Of a stretch of DNA of 37,305 nucleotides, positions 7,718 to 15,595 are shown one piece after another. How positions within the stretch are numbered: position 1 is the stretch's first letter; the number at the start of each line of letters is the position of its first letter. This DNA is from an uncultured Clostridia bacterium (GTDB taxonomy: Bacteria; Bacillota; Clostridia; UBA1381), in assembly GCA_947585795.1 (NCBI GenBank), contig CANPXG010000022.1, forward strand, positions 1 through 37,305, read 5' to 3'. The notes below the pieces were generated by a model that saw only the letters and a list, made by a program, of their open reading frames with translations, searched no databases and was not told where the DNA came from. The translations under genes were made by a program, and so were the position numbers.

Positions 7718-7935
7718 TAATATTCCCCTTCGTAAATCCTTCCAAAAGCTCCGCCGCCCGCCGCCGATTTCGGCAGTCGTCCCCACAGAAGCGCGCTTTT
7801 TCCGACGCCTTTGCCGCCAAAGCTTTTATCGAAACGCCGCGCGTCAAGGCGCGCCGCTAAATACCGTTTTCCCCGTTAAAATCAAGCAAAAACCTTGCCG
7901 CGCGGTAAAGTGCGCCGCAAAATTATGAATATTGT
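7718..7935 (-). other. GC-rich, hairpin-prone leader of the GT2 gene
   Basis: About 218 nt separate the predicted promoter from the GT2 start. Unlike other leaders here it is GC-rich and contains short stems, for example GCCGAAATCGGC, and GCGCG/CGCGC around CCTTGA. I do not recognise a known riboswitch, including the c-di-GMP classes. It may be a structured leader or decayed coding sequence. Confidence 0.4.
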
Positions 7936-7942
7936 ATAACTT

Positions 7943-7971
7943 ATTTTACTATTTTTATCATAAAATAGCAA
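7943..7971 (-). promoter_or_regulatory. Candidate GT2 gene promoter
   Basis: On the minus strand, TTGCTA (7966-7971) and TAAAAT (7943-7948) are 17 bp apart. The region is very AT-rich, so the chance of a coincidental match is higher than elsewhere. Confidence 0.4.
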
Positions 7972-8030
7972 TACATTTATGATAAATTTTTTTAATTTAA
8001 TAATTATTTAATAATTGCTTGTCCCGATTT

Positions 8031-8192
8031 TCAGTACGGCATGGAGGAAATTATAACATAAATTCCCGCGCATATAACGGAAAAAGCAAAGAAAAATACG
8101 AGCAAGGCGCTTCTGAGCTTCCTCTCCCTGCGCCTTATCCTGTAATTGGCAGACGCTATATAAACGCTGTTTCTTTCATATTGTGTATTCAT
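8031..8192 (-). CDS. Small basic single-pass membrane protein (53 aa)
   Basis: A minus-strand ORF of 53 codons. It starts MNTQYERNSVYIASANYRIR, followed by RRRERKLRS, a very basic cytoplasmic segment. One hydrophobic segment, ALLVFFFAFSVICAGIYVII (29-48), comes next, and the protein ends SSMPY. GGGAG lies about 10 nt before the ATG, and a TATAAT occurs about 40 nt upstream at 8232-8237. The clean domain split between charged and hydrophobic parts, positive-inside topology and ribosome site support a real gene despite its size. I do not recognise the family. It lies alone between the GT2 and clpE genes. Confidence 0.6.
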   Translation of the reverse strand: MNTQYERNSVYIASANYRIRRRERKLRSALLVFFFAFSVICAGIYVIISSMPY

Positions 8193-8310
8193 ATTCGTTC
8201 ATCTCCCGTAAATATTTTATTTATTACATAAATTATATGCTCGTAATTTACAAAATATTCCAATTATTTTCGAAAAAAATGAAATATTTGTAAACATATT
8301 AAAAAAGGGG

Positions 8311-8339
8311 TTTAAAAATTTAATTTTATGTGATAAAAT
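8311..8339 (+). promoter_or_regulatory. Predicted clpE promoter
   Basis: TTTAAA (8311-8316) and TAAAAT (8334-8339) are 17 bp apart with an extended -10 TGA. I saw no convincing CtsR operator (direct heptads of the GGTCAAA type) around it. Confidence 0.5.
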
Positions 8340-8381
8340 AAATCTTAACCCATAATTATATAATTCAGAAAGGGAACCAAA

Positions 8382-10715
8382 ATGAATTTATGTTCAAGGT
8401 GTAAGAAAAACCCCGCGGTTTTTTACATCACAAAAATGGAGGGCAACAAGACCAGCAGCGAAGGTCTTTGTTTGTCGTGCGCAAAGGAAATGGGCATAGC
8501 TCCTTTAAATAAAATGATCGAGAATTTCGGTGTTTCCGACGACGAGCTTAACATGCTCAACTCGCAAATGTCGGATTTTATGGAAAGTCTTGAAAATATG
8601 GAAGATATGGACGAGGACGCGATGGAGATGATGTCGCGCCTGTCGGGCGGCGAGGACGACGAGGGCGGCGCGGCGACGGCTCCTCTCGACATATTTAAAA
8701 ACTTCTTCGCCGGCGCTCCGCAAAGCGGTCAAAACGACGAGGGAACGACCAAGTCGAAGGAAAAGAAGCAGAAGAAAAAGCAGAAAAAGACCATGCTTGG
8801 CACCTACGGCACAAATCTCACGGAAAAAGCCGCCGAGGGTAAAGTCGACAGAGTAGTGAGCAGGGACGCGGAAATCGAGCGCGTAATTCAGATTTTGAAC
8901 CGTCGCTCAAAGAACAATCCCGTGCTTCTCGGTGAGCCCGGCGTGGGTAAAACGGCTGTCGCGGAGGGGCTTGCCTGCAGGATATTCGAGCAAAGCGTGC
9001 CTCCGAAGCTGTTCGGGTACCAGCTTTACCTCTTGGACTTCGCCGCGCTTGTCGCGGGAACTCAGTTTAGAGGTCAGTTTGAGGCGCGTCTTAAGGGCGT
9101 TTTAAACGAGGCTGCCGAAAGAGGAAACGTCATACTCGTAATAGACGAGATACACAACATCGTCGCCGCCGGTGACGCGGAGGGCGCGATGAGCGCCGCA
9201 AATATCCTAAAGCCGGCTCTCGCGCGCGGAGAAATACAGATAATCGGCGCGACGACGCTCACGGAGTACCGCAAGCATATCGAAAAGGACAGCGCGCTCG
9301 AAAGGCGTTTTCAGCCCGTTATAATCGATGAGCCGTCCATAGACGAGAGCATAGATATATTAAACGGTATAAAGGACTATTACGAGAATTACCATAAGGT
9401 AAAAATATCGGATGACACGATAGAGCAGGCGGTCAGAATGTCGGAACGCTACATCACCGACCGCTTCCTCCCCGACAAGGCGATAGACGTTATCGACGAG
9501 GCGGGCTCAAGGGTGAACCTTCGCAACAAGGCGCTTTACAACGTTAAGGTGCTCGAGGGCAGGCTCGACGTGCTTGACGCGGATATGGCTGTCGCTCAGG
9601 AAAACGGTGATTTTGAAAAGCTTGCCAATCTGCGCGTTGAGAAGATAAATACCGAAAACGAAATCGCGAAAGCCGCCGCCGAGGCGGAGAAGGCGGAAAT
9701 CACGTTCGACGACATAGCCGCCGTTATAGAAAGCTGGACGAAAATACCCGTGCACCGCCTTACGGAGAGCGAAACGGATAAGCTTTTGAATTTGGAAAGC
9801 CGCATACACAAGCGCGTTATCGGTCAGGATGAGGCGGTCAGGGCGGTCGCGCGCGCGATACGGCGCGGCAGAGCCGATATTACGACGCGCAAGCGTCCCG
9901 TATCGTTCATATTCGCCGGTCCCACGGGCGTGGGTAAAACGGAGCTTGTAAAGACTATCGCGGAGGTAATGTTCGACAACGAGGAGGCGCTTATCCGTAT
10001 AGATATGTCGGAGTACATGGAAAAACATTCGGTGTCGAAGCTTATCGGCTCGCCCCCGGGCTACGTCGGCTACGACGACGCGGGACAGCTTACCGAAAAG
10101 GTGCGCAGAAAGCCGTATTCGGTAATACTGCTCGACGAGATAGAAAAGGCGCACCCGGAGGTGTTTAACCTGTTTCTGCAAATCCTCGACGACGGACGTA
10201 TCGCGGACAGTCACGGTAAGATAATAAATTTCGAGAACACGATAATAATAATGACGACGAACGCCGGCTCGGAGTTTAAAACGTCCGCCGCGGGATTTAA
10301 TATCAGCGACGAAAAACGAAGTGAGGACAACGTTGACAAGAGCCTCAAGCAGTTCTTTAAGCCCGAATTTCTTAACAGAATCGACGAGATAGTAACGTTT
10401 AAGCCGCTTACGGACGATAATTTGCGCGATATTATCGACCTGTTGCTCAAGGATATTGTGGCGAAGCTTGATGAAAAGCACGCGAAAATATTCGTTACAG
10501 ACGCGGCGAAGAATCTTATACTCGAAAAGGGCACCGATAAAAAGTACGGTGCAAGACCGCTTAAACGCGCCATTCAGAAGCTTTTGGAGGATAAGCTGGC
10601 GATGCTGTCCCTTAAGGGTGCTGTAACCGAAGGCTGCGTCATCACAGCCGACCGCGCGGGAGATGAAATTTCGCTGACGGTGAAGAGTATCTTTGAGAAG
10701 GCAGCCGATTTGTAA
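8382..10715 (+). CDS. clpE: ClpE-like AAA+ Clp protease ATPase with N-terminal zinc finger
   Basis: A 777-aa class I Clp/Hsp100 unfoldase. An N-terminal C4 zinc finger (Cys4, Cys7, Cys30, Cys33), as in ClpE, replaces the usual Clp_N repeats. An acidic linker (about 45-95) and a lysine-rich stretch around 123-137 follow. The first AAA+ domain has GEPGVGKT (about 184) and [10 protein letters not shown] short UVR/coiled-coil middle lies near 395-430. The second AAA+ domain has GPTGVGKT (about 513) and [11 protein letters not shown]. The ClpP-docking loop reads AGF after [13 protein letters not shown], where ClpC/ClpE have VGF and ClpA has IGL. It should unfold damaged proteins for ClpP, which is not in the window. 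AAAGGGAACC precedes the ATG. Confidence 0.87.
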   Translation: MNLCSRCKKNPAVFYITKMEGNKTSSEGLCLSCAKEMGIAPLNKMIENFGVSDDELNMLNSQMSDFMESLENMEDMDEDAMEMMSRLSGGEDDEGGAATAPLDIFKNFFAGAPQSGQNDEGTTKSKEKKQKKKQKKTMLGTYGTNLTEKAAEGKVDRVVSRDAEIERVIQILNRRSKNNPVLLGEPGVGKTAVAEGLACRIFEQSVPPKLFGYQLYLLDFAALVAGTQFRGQFEARLKGVLNEAAERGNVILVIDEIHNIVAAGDAEGAMSAANILKPALARGEIQIIGATTLTEYRKHIEKDSALERRFQPVIIDEPSIDESIDILNGIKDYYENYHKVKISDDTIEQAVRMSERYITDRFLPDKAIDVIDEAGSRVNLRNKALYNVKVLEGRLDVLDADMAVAQENGDFEKLANLRVEKINTENEIAKAAAEAEKAEITFDDIAAVIESWTKIPVHRLTESETDKLLNLESRIHKRVIGQDEAVRAVARAIRRGRADITTRKRPVSFIFAGPTGVGKTELVKTIAEVMFDNEEALIRIDMSEYMEKHSVSKLIGSPPGYVGYDDAGQLTEKVRRKPYSVILLDEIEKAHPEVFNLFLQILDDGRIADSHGKIINFENTIIIMTTNAGSEFKTSAAGFNISDEKRSEDNVDKSLKQFFKPEFLNRIDEIVTFKPLTDDNLRDIIDLLLKDIVAKLDEKHAKIFVTDAAKNLILEKGTDKKYGARPLKRAIQKLLEDKLAMLSLKGAVTEGCVITADRAGDEISLTVKSIFEKAADL

Positions 10716-10801
10716 AAATTTGCCTGTGTATTTTAAGCTCTGCACGCAAATAATATTTATGTCGGACAACGGCAAAATACTATTTACGGAGGTAAAATAC
10801 T

Positions 10802-10978
10802 ATGTCATGCGATTGCAGCAATGCCAACAGAAGCATCAAGTGTACTGTTACACAGTGCGCTAACCACTGTGACAGCGCGGATTACTGCGCTCTCTCGTCC
10901 ATCCAGGTCGGCACGCACGAGGCGAACCCGACTGTTGTTGAGTGTACGGATTGCAACTCTTTTGAATTGAAGAAGTGA
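10802..10978 (+). CDS. DUF1540 domain protein (58 aa, cysteine-rich)
   Basis: A short gene of 58 codons with an ACGGAGG ribosome site 9 nt before the ATG. The product has eight cysteines in the DUF1540 pattern: IKCTVTQCANHCDSADYCA, then IQVGTHEANP and VECTDCNSFEL, plus an N-terminal CDC. The cysteine spacing suggests a small metal-binding fold. DUF1540 proteins are widespread in clostridia and their function is unknown to me. The gene is 86 bp after clpE, in the same direction, and is followed by a terminator. No clear promoter is seen in between, so co-transcription with clpE is possible. Confidence 0.9.
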   Translation: MSCDCSNANRSIKCTVTQCANHCDSADYCALSSIQVGTHEANPTVVECTDCNSFELKK

Positions 10979-11005
10979 TCCGAAAAAATTTCAGGACCCA
11001 TAGTG

Positions 11006-11069
11006 ACCGTCGGTTGAATTTTGGCTGTTTGACCGACGGTTATTAAAAGCAGGCTGTGACCTGCTTTTT
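11006..11069 (+). terminator. Double hairpin ending in an intrinsic terminator
   Basis: The first hairpin pairs ACCGTCGGT (11006-11014) with ACCGACGGT (11032-11040) around a 17-nt loop. The second pairs AAGCAGG (11047-11053) with CCTGCTT (11060-11066) and runs into a T-stretch. The second is a standard terminator for the DUF1540 gene. The role of the first is unclear. Confidence 0.8.
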
Positions 11070-11088
11070 GCGTAGAAAGTGAAAAGGA

Positions 11089-12042
11089 ATGGAAAATAAG
11101 TTTAGGTTTTCGGATGATAATAAAAGGTACCATACGTGGAATTATCACCTGCGTCACAAGTTCGGGTGTAAGGTGTTTAAGGTCGCGTTAAACGGCGGCT
11201 TTACGTGCCCGAATATCGACGGCAGCAAGGGCGTGGGCGGGTGTATATACTGCTCGGGCGGAAGCGGTGATTTCGCGGGTGACAGGTCGCTTGGCGTGTA
11301 TGAGCAGTTTGAGGAAATACGTGAGCGTATGCATAAAAAGTGGCGCGAAGCGAAGTATATCGCGTATTTTCAGGCGAATACGAACACGTACGCGCCCGCG
11401 TCGGTGCTGCGTGAACGGTTTGAGCCGGCGCTCGCGCATGAGAATACGGTCGGTATAAGTGTCGCGACGCGTGCGGATTGCTTGGAAGCGGACGCGCTCG
11501 ATTATTTGTCGGAGATAAATGAGCGTACATATTTGGTCGTGGAGCTGGGATTGCAGAGTATATTTGACGGTACGGGCAGACTTATAAACCGATGTCACAC
11601 GTACGCGGAATTTTTGGAGGGGTATGAAAAGCTTCAAAGGCGCGGTATAAACGTGTGTGTGCATCTTATAGACGGGCTTCCGGGTGAAAGTGCGGAGATG
11701 ATGCTTGAAAGTGCGAAAGCGGTCGCGGCGCTTCGTCCGCACTGCGTAAAGCTGCATCTTTTGCATGTGCTTAAAAATACGCGTCTGGCGGATATGTACG
11801 CGAACGGTGAGTTCGAGCTTATGACGCTCGAGGAGTACGTGGAAACGGTGGTAAGTCAGCTTGAGGTGTTTCCGGAGGAAACGGTGATACAGCGTCTTAC
11901 GGGTGACGGTGGGCGTGACGCGCTTGTAGGTCCGATGTGGAGCTTGAAAAAATTTGTCGTGCTTAATGAGATAGATAAGCGTATGGTGAGGTCAGATACG
12001 TATCAGGGCGCGAAATGTGCGCAAAAAAACAGCGAAGAATGA
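11089..12042 (+). CDS. Radical SAM protein, TIGR01212 (YhcC-like) family
   Basis: A 317-aa radical SAM enzyme of the YhcC/TIGR01212 family. The opening WNYHLRHKFGCKVFKVAL is followed by the cluster motif CPNIDGSKGVGGCIYC (Cx11CxxC instead of the classic Cx3CxxC), which is typical of this family. GSGDFAGDRS, AYFQANTNTYA, and ELGLQSIFDGTGRLINRCHT follow, then HLIDGLPGE. The reaction is not established to my knowledge. There is an in-frame TGA three codons upstream, so 11089 is the first usable start. Its ribosome site AAAAGGA nearly touches the ATG, so translation may be weak. Its last codons form part of the terminator stem. Confidence 0.9.
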   Translation: MENKFRFSDDNKRYHTWNYHLRHKFGCKVFKVALNGGFTCPNIDGSKGVGGCIYCSGGSGDFAGDRSLGVYEQFEEIRERMHKKWREAKYIAYFQANTNTYAPASVLRERFEPALAHENTVGISVATRADCLEADALDYLSEINERTYLVVELGLQSIFDGTGRLINRCHTYAEFLEGYEKLQRRGINVCVHLIDGLPGESAEMMLESAKAVAALRPHCVKLHLLHVLKNTRLADMYANGEFELMTLEEYVETVVSQLEVFPEETVIQRLTGDGGRDALVGPMWSLKKFVVLNEIDKRMVRSDTYQGAKCAQKNSEE

Positions 12043-12059
12043 TGCTTCGCTGTTTTTTT
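12023..12059. terminator. Bidirectional terminator overlapping the radical SAM stop codon
   Basis: Stem AAAAAACAGCGAAG / CTTCGCTGTTTTTT with a 7-nt loop that contains the TGA stop (12040-12042). The last four residues of the radical SAM protein (NSEE) are encoded in the left arm and loop. It also serves the converging HIT gene. Confidence 0.88.
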
Positions 12060-12061
12060 AT

Positions 12062-12397
12062 TTAAAAGTCGGTGAATTTTCTGCCGCCCAAAAGGTGGAA
12101 GTGTAAGTGGTTGACGGTCTGTCCGCCGTCCTCGCCGCAATTGTTTATAACGCGGTAGCCGTTTTCGGCGAAGTGTAGTTCCTTCGCTATTTTGGGTATC
12201 GCGCGCCATATCGCCGTGACGTTTGATATATTGTCCTCGGTAATGTCGTTCGCGCTGTCCATGTGGGTCTTCGGGACGAGCACTATATGTTCGGGTGCTT
12301 GCGGGTTGATGTCGCGGAACGCGTAGACCGCGTCGTCCTCGTAGACTTTGGTTGACGGGATCTCGCCCGCGATTATTTTGCAGAATAAGCAGTCCAT
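12062..12397 (-). CDS. HIT family protein (HinT-like nucleotide hydrolase)
   Basis: A 111-aa histidine-triad protein. It starts MDCLFCKIIAGEIPSTKVYE, has FRDINPQAPEHIVLVPK in the middle, and carries the HxHxHxx signature VNHLHFHLLGGR at about 95-106. The family hydrolyses purine nucleoside phosphoramidates and aminoacyl-adenylates. The upstream frame is open to 12472, but AAAGGAGG 7 nt before 12397 and the family N-terminus set the start. It lies downstream of alaS on the same strand, separated by a MITE-like element whose end supplies a -35 box. The alaS-HIT pairing is suggestive, since HinT processes aminoacyl-AMP, but may be chance. Confidence 0.93.
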   Translation of the reverse strand: MDCLFCKIIAGEIPSTKVYEDDAVYAFRDINPQAPEHIVLVPKTHMDSANDITEDNISNVTAIWRAIPKIAKELHFAENGYRVINNCGEDGGQTVNHLHFHLLGGRKFTDF

Positions 12398-12431
12398 TGG
12401 TTTGCCTCCTTTTTTGTGTGTGGTAAATTGT

Positions 12432-12460
12432 GATTTAATGCAATGAGGCCCCCTTGTCAA
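12432..12460 (-). promoter_or_regulatory. Candidate hybrid promoter for the HIT gene, -35 from a MITE end
   Basis: On the minus strand, TTGACA (12455-12460) lies inside the element's terminal repeat and points outward. TAAATC (12432-12437) follows at 17 bp, or TTAAAT at 16 bp. The -10 box is poor, so the call is tentative. Confidence 0.35.
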
Positions 12461-12622
12461 AGTGAACCACACGCCACGCGTGTGGCAGGCGTGTTGCGCT
12501 TTGGCAAACGCCGTAGTAAAGGGGGCTGTCAGCGAAGCTGACTGGGGGATTCCTTTTCGATTTTTACAATGAATCCCTCCACCATGCTCCGCATGGTCCC
12601 CCTCCCTTTGACAAGGGAGGCT
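12446..12622. mobile_element. MITE-like non-coding repeat element, 177 bp
   Basis: The ends are inverted repeats: AGGCCCCCTTGTCAAAG (12446-12462) against CTTTGACAAGGGAGGCT (12606-12622). Inside are compact hairpins: CCACACGC/GCGTGTGG (12467-12485), GTCAGC/GCTGAC around GAA, and ACCATGC/GCATGGT around TCC. There is no coding capacity. From general familiarity, similar CTTGTCAAAG-ended palindromic elements are scattered between genes in gut Clostridia. No target-site duplication was identified. Confidence 0.7.
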
Positions 12623-12625
12623 AAC

Positions 12626-12655
12626 GGGCGACCGTAAAGGTCGCCCCTACGGGGG
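12626..12655. repeat. Palindromic repeat directly after the MITE-like element
   Basis: GGGCGACC (12626-12633), loop GTAAA, GGTCGCCC (12639-12646), then CCTACGGGGG. It looks like a second dispersed intergenic palindrome type next to the first. It could fold as a terminator-like structure after alaS, but no T-run follows on either strand. Confidence 0.55.
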
Positions 12656-12682
12656 TTTGTGAATACAAATCGTCCGTATGTT

Positions 12683-15325
12683 TTATTTTATTTGTTCGAT
12701 TACGATATCGTCGACGGCGGCGAGTGCGTCGTCGATTTTGTTTGCTTCGGTGCCGCCGCCCTGTGCCATGTCGGGCTTGCCGCCGCCGCGTCCGCCGGCT
12801 ATGGCGGTGATCTCCTTTATGATTTTTCCGCAGTGAACGCCCTTTTCCACAGCCTCCTTCGACGCCATGGCGATGAACGTGATCTTGCCCATATTTTCGG
12901 AGCCTATAACAACAAGTGAATTCTTGTTTCTCGCCTTGATATTATCAGCCAACTTGCGCATTTCGTTTACGTCGATATTGTCGCGCTGAACGATAGCCGC
13001 GCGTATATCGCCTATATGTCTTATGCTCGCCATAAGGTCGCTTGCCGCCGCTGCAGCCAGTTTGTCCTTAAACTCTTCTATCTTCCTGCCGAGCTCGCCG
13101 CGCTCGTCCATAAGCGCCGCGGCTTTTACGTCTATTTCGTTCGTAAGGTGCGTTTTGAGCGCCGACGCGGTCCTCTCTATAAGCGCGTCCTTTGAGGCGA
13201 TGTAGTCAAGCACGCCCTGTCCCGTGACAGCCTCTATACGTCTTACGCCGGCAGCAACGCCGCTTTCCGACGTGATCTTGAACAGACCGCACTGCGCGGT
13301 GTTCGTAAGGTGCGTGCCGCCGCAAAATTCTATGCTGTAATCGCCCATCGACACTACTCTTACAACGTCGCCGTACTTTTCGCCGAACTGTGCCGTCGCG
13401 CCGAGTCCTCTCGCCTCGTCTATCGGAAGCTCACGAACGTTTATGTCGAGCGCGGCAAGTATCGCGTCGTTCACTTTTCTTTCCGTTTCCTTTATCTCCT
13501 CCGCCGTCATCGCCTCGAAGTGCGAAAAGTCAAAACGAAGATGCGACGCGTCGACAAGTGAGCCTGCCTGCGCGACGTGCTCGCCCAGCGTTTCCTTCAA
13601 AGCCTTGTGCAGAAGGTGCGTCGCGCTGTGGTTCCTCGATATGGCAAGTCTGTTCTTTCTGTCCACCGACAGCGTCACCGTGTCGCCGACGCTTATCGGG
13701 GTATCTGCCAAAAGTGTTTCGTGCATGTAATAGCCGTCGGCGGTTTTTGTCGTGTTCAAAACCTCGCCCGCTTTTTTGCCGTTTACGTAAATAGCGCCTA
13801 TATCGCCCGTCTGTCCGCCCATTTCGGCGTAAAACGGCGTTTTGTCGGTCACTATAAAACCCTTGTCGAGAGCACCGAGCGCGTCCTTCGAGCCCTCGCC
13901 CTCTACCGCGGTTCCCGTTACCTTCGCCTCCGCCTCGAGAGTGCCGTAACCCACAAACTCCGTGGGCGCGGCGTTCTCAAACACGTACACGTCGTCACCG
14001 TCCCAGCTTGAGCCGTCCTCGCGTGCGCTTCGCGCCGTTTCCTTTTGAGCGCGCATAGCCTCGTTAAAGCCGTCGATATCGACCTCCAAGCCCTGCTCCT
14101 GCGCCATTTCTACCGTTAAATCAAGCGGGAAGCCGTAGGTGTCGTGAAGCTTAAACGCCTGCTCGCCCGTGAGCGATTTTTTATTATCGTTCTTCGCTTC
14201 CTCAATGTAAGACGTGAGCACCGATATACCGTTGTCTATAGTCGCGTCAAAGCGCTCCTCTTCCTTCTCGATGATTTTCTTTATATAGCTTCTCTTTTCC
14301 TCAAGCTCGGGGTACGCGTCCTTCGAGCAGTTAATAACCGTGTCCGCAACCTCGTACAAAAACGGGCGGTCGATATTTAAGAGCTTGCCGTGGCGCGCCG
14401 CGCGTCTTAAAAGGCGGCGAAGCACGTATCCCCTGCCCTCGTTCGACGGTATAACGCCGTCCGATACCATCATTACGGTACTCCTTATATGGTCGGTTAT
14501 AACGCGCAAGGAAACGTCGTTCTTTTCATTGTTTTTGTACTCGATACCGGCTATGCGCGATATGTGCTTCATAACGTCCTGCACGGTATCGACCTCGAAA
14601 AGGTTATCCACGCCCTGCATAACGACCGCAAGTCTTTCAAGTCCCATGCCCGTGTCGATATTGGGGTTCGGAAGCGGGTCATAGTTGCCGTCGTCGTCCT
14701 TGTCAAACTGCGTGAACACGAGGTTCCATACCTCCATGTACCTGTCACAGTCACAGCCCACGCCGCACGTCGGCTTGCCGCATCCGTATTCCTCGCCGCG
14801 ATCGTAGTAAATCTCGCTGCACGGACCGCACGGACCTGTTCCGTGCTCCCAAAAGTTATCGTCCTTGCCAAGCTTCACGATGCGCGACGCGTCAACGCCG
14901 ACCTCGTTTATCCATATATCCTTAGCCTCGTCGTCCTCCTCGTAAATCGACACCCAAAGGCGCTCCTCGGGTATTTCCATTACCTTCGTAAAAAACTCCC
15001 ACGCCCACGCTGTCGCTTCTCTTTTAAAGTAATCGCCGAAAGAGAAGTTTCCCAGCATCTCAAAAAACGTGCCGTGGCGCGCGGTCTTGCCCACGTTTTC
15101 TATATCGCCCGTTCTGATACATTTCTGACACGTCGTGACGCGCCTTCTCGGGGCGGTTTCGGGGCTTTGGAACCATGCCTTCATCGGCGCCATGCCGGAA
15201 TTTATCAAAAGCAGGCTCGCGTCGTTCTTCGGCACGAGTGGGAAGCTGTCAAGCCTTAAACATCCCTTCGATTCAAAAAAGCTGAGAAATTTCTCGCGGA
15301 TCTCATTTACACCCATTGATTTCAT
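12683..15325 (-). CDS. alaS: Alanyl-tRNA synthetase
   Basis: An 880-aa full-length enzyme. The class II catalytic core has SFPLVPKNDASLLLINSGMA, TTCQKCIRTGDIENVG, RHGTFFEMLGNFSFGDYF and NIDTGMGLERL. The tRNA-binding region and the editing domain follow, with HSATHLLHKAL (HxxxH) and CGGTHL zinc ligands. The C-Ala domain ends with GGRGGGKPDMAQGGG. It charges tRNA-Ala and clears mischarged Ser/Gly. AAGGAG lies 12 nt before the ATG; an in-frame ATG three codons later is further from it. The short leader has no room for a T-box. Confidence 0.97.
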   Translation of the reverse strand: MKSMGVNEIREKFLSFFESKGCLRLDSFPLVPKNDASLLLINSGMAPMKAWFQSPETAPRRRVTTCQKCIRTGDIENVGKTARHGTFFEMLGNFSFGDYFKREATAWAWEFFTKVMEIPEERLWVSIYEEDDEAKDIWINEVGVDASRIVKLGKDDNFWEHGTGPCGPCSEIYYDRGEEYGCGKPTCGVGCDCDRYMEVWNLVFTQFDKDDDGNYDPLPNPNIDTGMGLERLAVVMQGVDNLFEVDTVQDVMKHISRIAGIEYKNNEKNDVSLRVITDHIRSTVMMVSDGVIPSNEGRGYVLRRLLRRAARHGKLLNIDRPFLYEVADTVINCSKDAYPELEEKRSYIKKIIEKEEERFDATIDNGISVLTSYIEEAKNDNKKSLTGEQAFKLHDTYGFPLDLTVEMAQEQGLEVDIDGFNEAMRAQKETARSAREDGSSWDGDDVYVFENAAPTEFVGYGTLEAEAKVTGTAVEGEGSKDALGALDKGFIVTDKTPFYAEMGGQTGDIGAIYVNGKKAGEVLNTTKTADGYYMHETLLADTPISVGDTVTLSVDRKNRLAISRNHSATHLLHKALKETLGEHVAQAGSLVDASHLRFDFSHFEAMTAEEIKETERKVNDAILAALDINVRELPIDEARGLGATAQFGEKYGDVVRVVSMGDYSIEFCGGTHLTNTAQCGLFKITSESGVAAGVRRIEAVTGQGVLDYIASKDALIERTASALKTHLTNEIDVKAAALMDERGELGRKIEEFKDKLAAAAASDLMASIRHIGDIRAAIVQRDNIDVNEMRKLADNIKARNKNSLVVIGSENMGKITFIAMASKEAVEKGVHCGKIIKEITAIAGGRGGGKPDMAQGGGTEANKIDDALAAVDDIVIEQIK

Positions 15326-15368
15326 AACTGATGCAATCTCCTTTTTTCTAAACTGTTCCTATCCTGTT

Positions 15369-15397
15369 ATTATATAAAAAATACCATGCCGTGTCAA
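15369..15397 (-). promoter_or_regulatory. Consensus alaS promoter
   Basis: On the minus strand, TTGACA (15392-15397) and TATAAT (15369-15374) are 17 bp apart, both perfect. It is one of the few promoters here without a TG before the -10 box. Confidence 0.85.
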
Positions 15398-15476
15398 GTG
15401 CCGCAAGGTCAATATGTATTGAAAAGTTAAAATGTGCGCGCTTATTTTGCGTATAAATTTTGTGTAAATTTACCGT

Positions 15477-15505
15477 TTGAAAAACGGCAAAGCGCGTGTT
15501 AAAAT
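15477..15505 (+). promoter_or_regulatory. Predicted MATE gene promoter
   Basis: TTGAAA (15477-15482) and TAAAAT (15500-15505) are 17 bp apart with an extended -10 TGT. Transcription should start near 15512, upstream of the leader terminator. Confidence 0.7.
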
Positions 15506-15524
15506 ATAAATACATCGTGTAGCG

Positions 15525-15572
15525 AAACGGCGCGTAAATCCGGATGGATTTTACGTGTCGTTTTATTTTTTT
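15525..15572 (+). terminator. Leader terminator (putative attenuator) before the MATE gene
   Basis: A 17-bp stem: AAACGGCGCGTAAATCC (15525-15541), loop GGAT, then GGATTTTACGTGTCGTTT (15546-15563). It has one bulged T and two G-U pairs, and is followed by TATTTTTTTG. It lies between the promoter and the ribosome site AAAGGAG (15581-15587), so it must be bypassed for expression. No riboswitch aptamer or anti-terminator was recognised in the 13 nt before it. Confidence 0.7.
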
Positions 15573-15595
15573 GCACAATGAAAGGAGAACAAATA

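Noticed and set aside
7718-7786. Longer GT2 protein starting with GTG at 7786
   Set aside because: The added 23 residues have no family similarity, and GAAGGGGAA is correctly placed for 7717.
12398-12472. Extended N-terminus of the HIT protein
   Set aside because: The extra residues run into the MITE-like element. A perfect ribosome site and the family start MDCLFCKIIAG lie at 12397.
13023-15259. Several plus-strand ORFs opposite alaS (up to 256 aa)
   Set aside because: alaS is unmistakable over the whole span. The opposite frames stay open because of its codon bias.
15326-15400. T-box riboswitch before alaS
   Set aside because: The consensus promoter leaves a leader of only about 40 nt, without room for specifier, T-box bulge or terminator.
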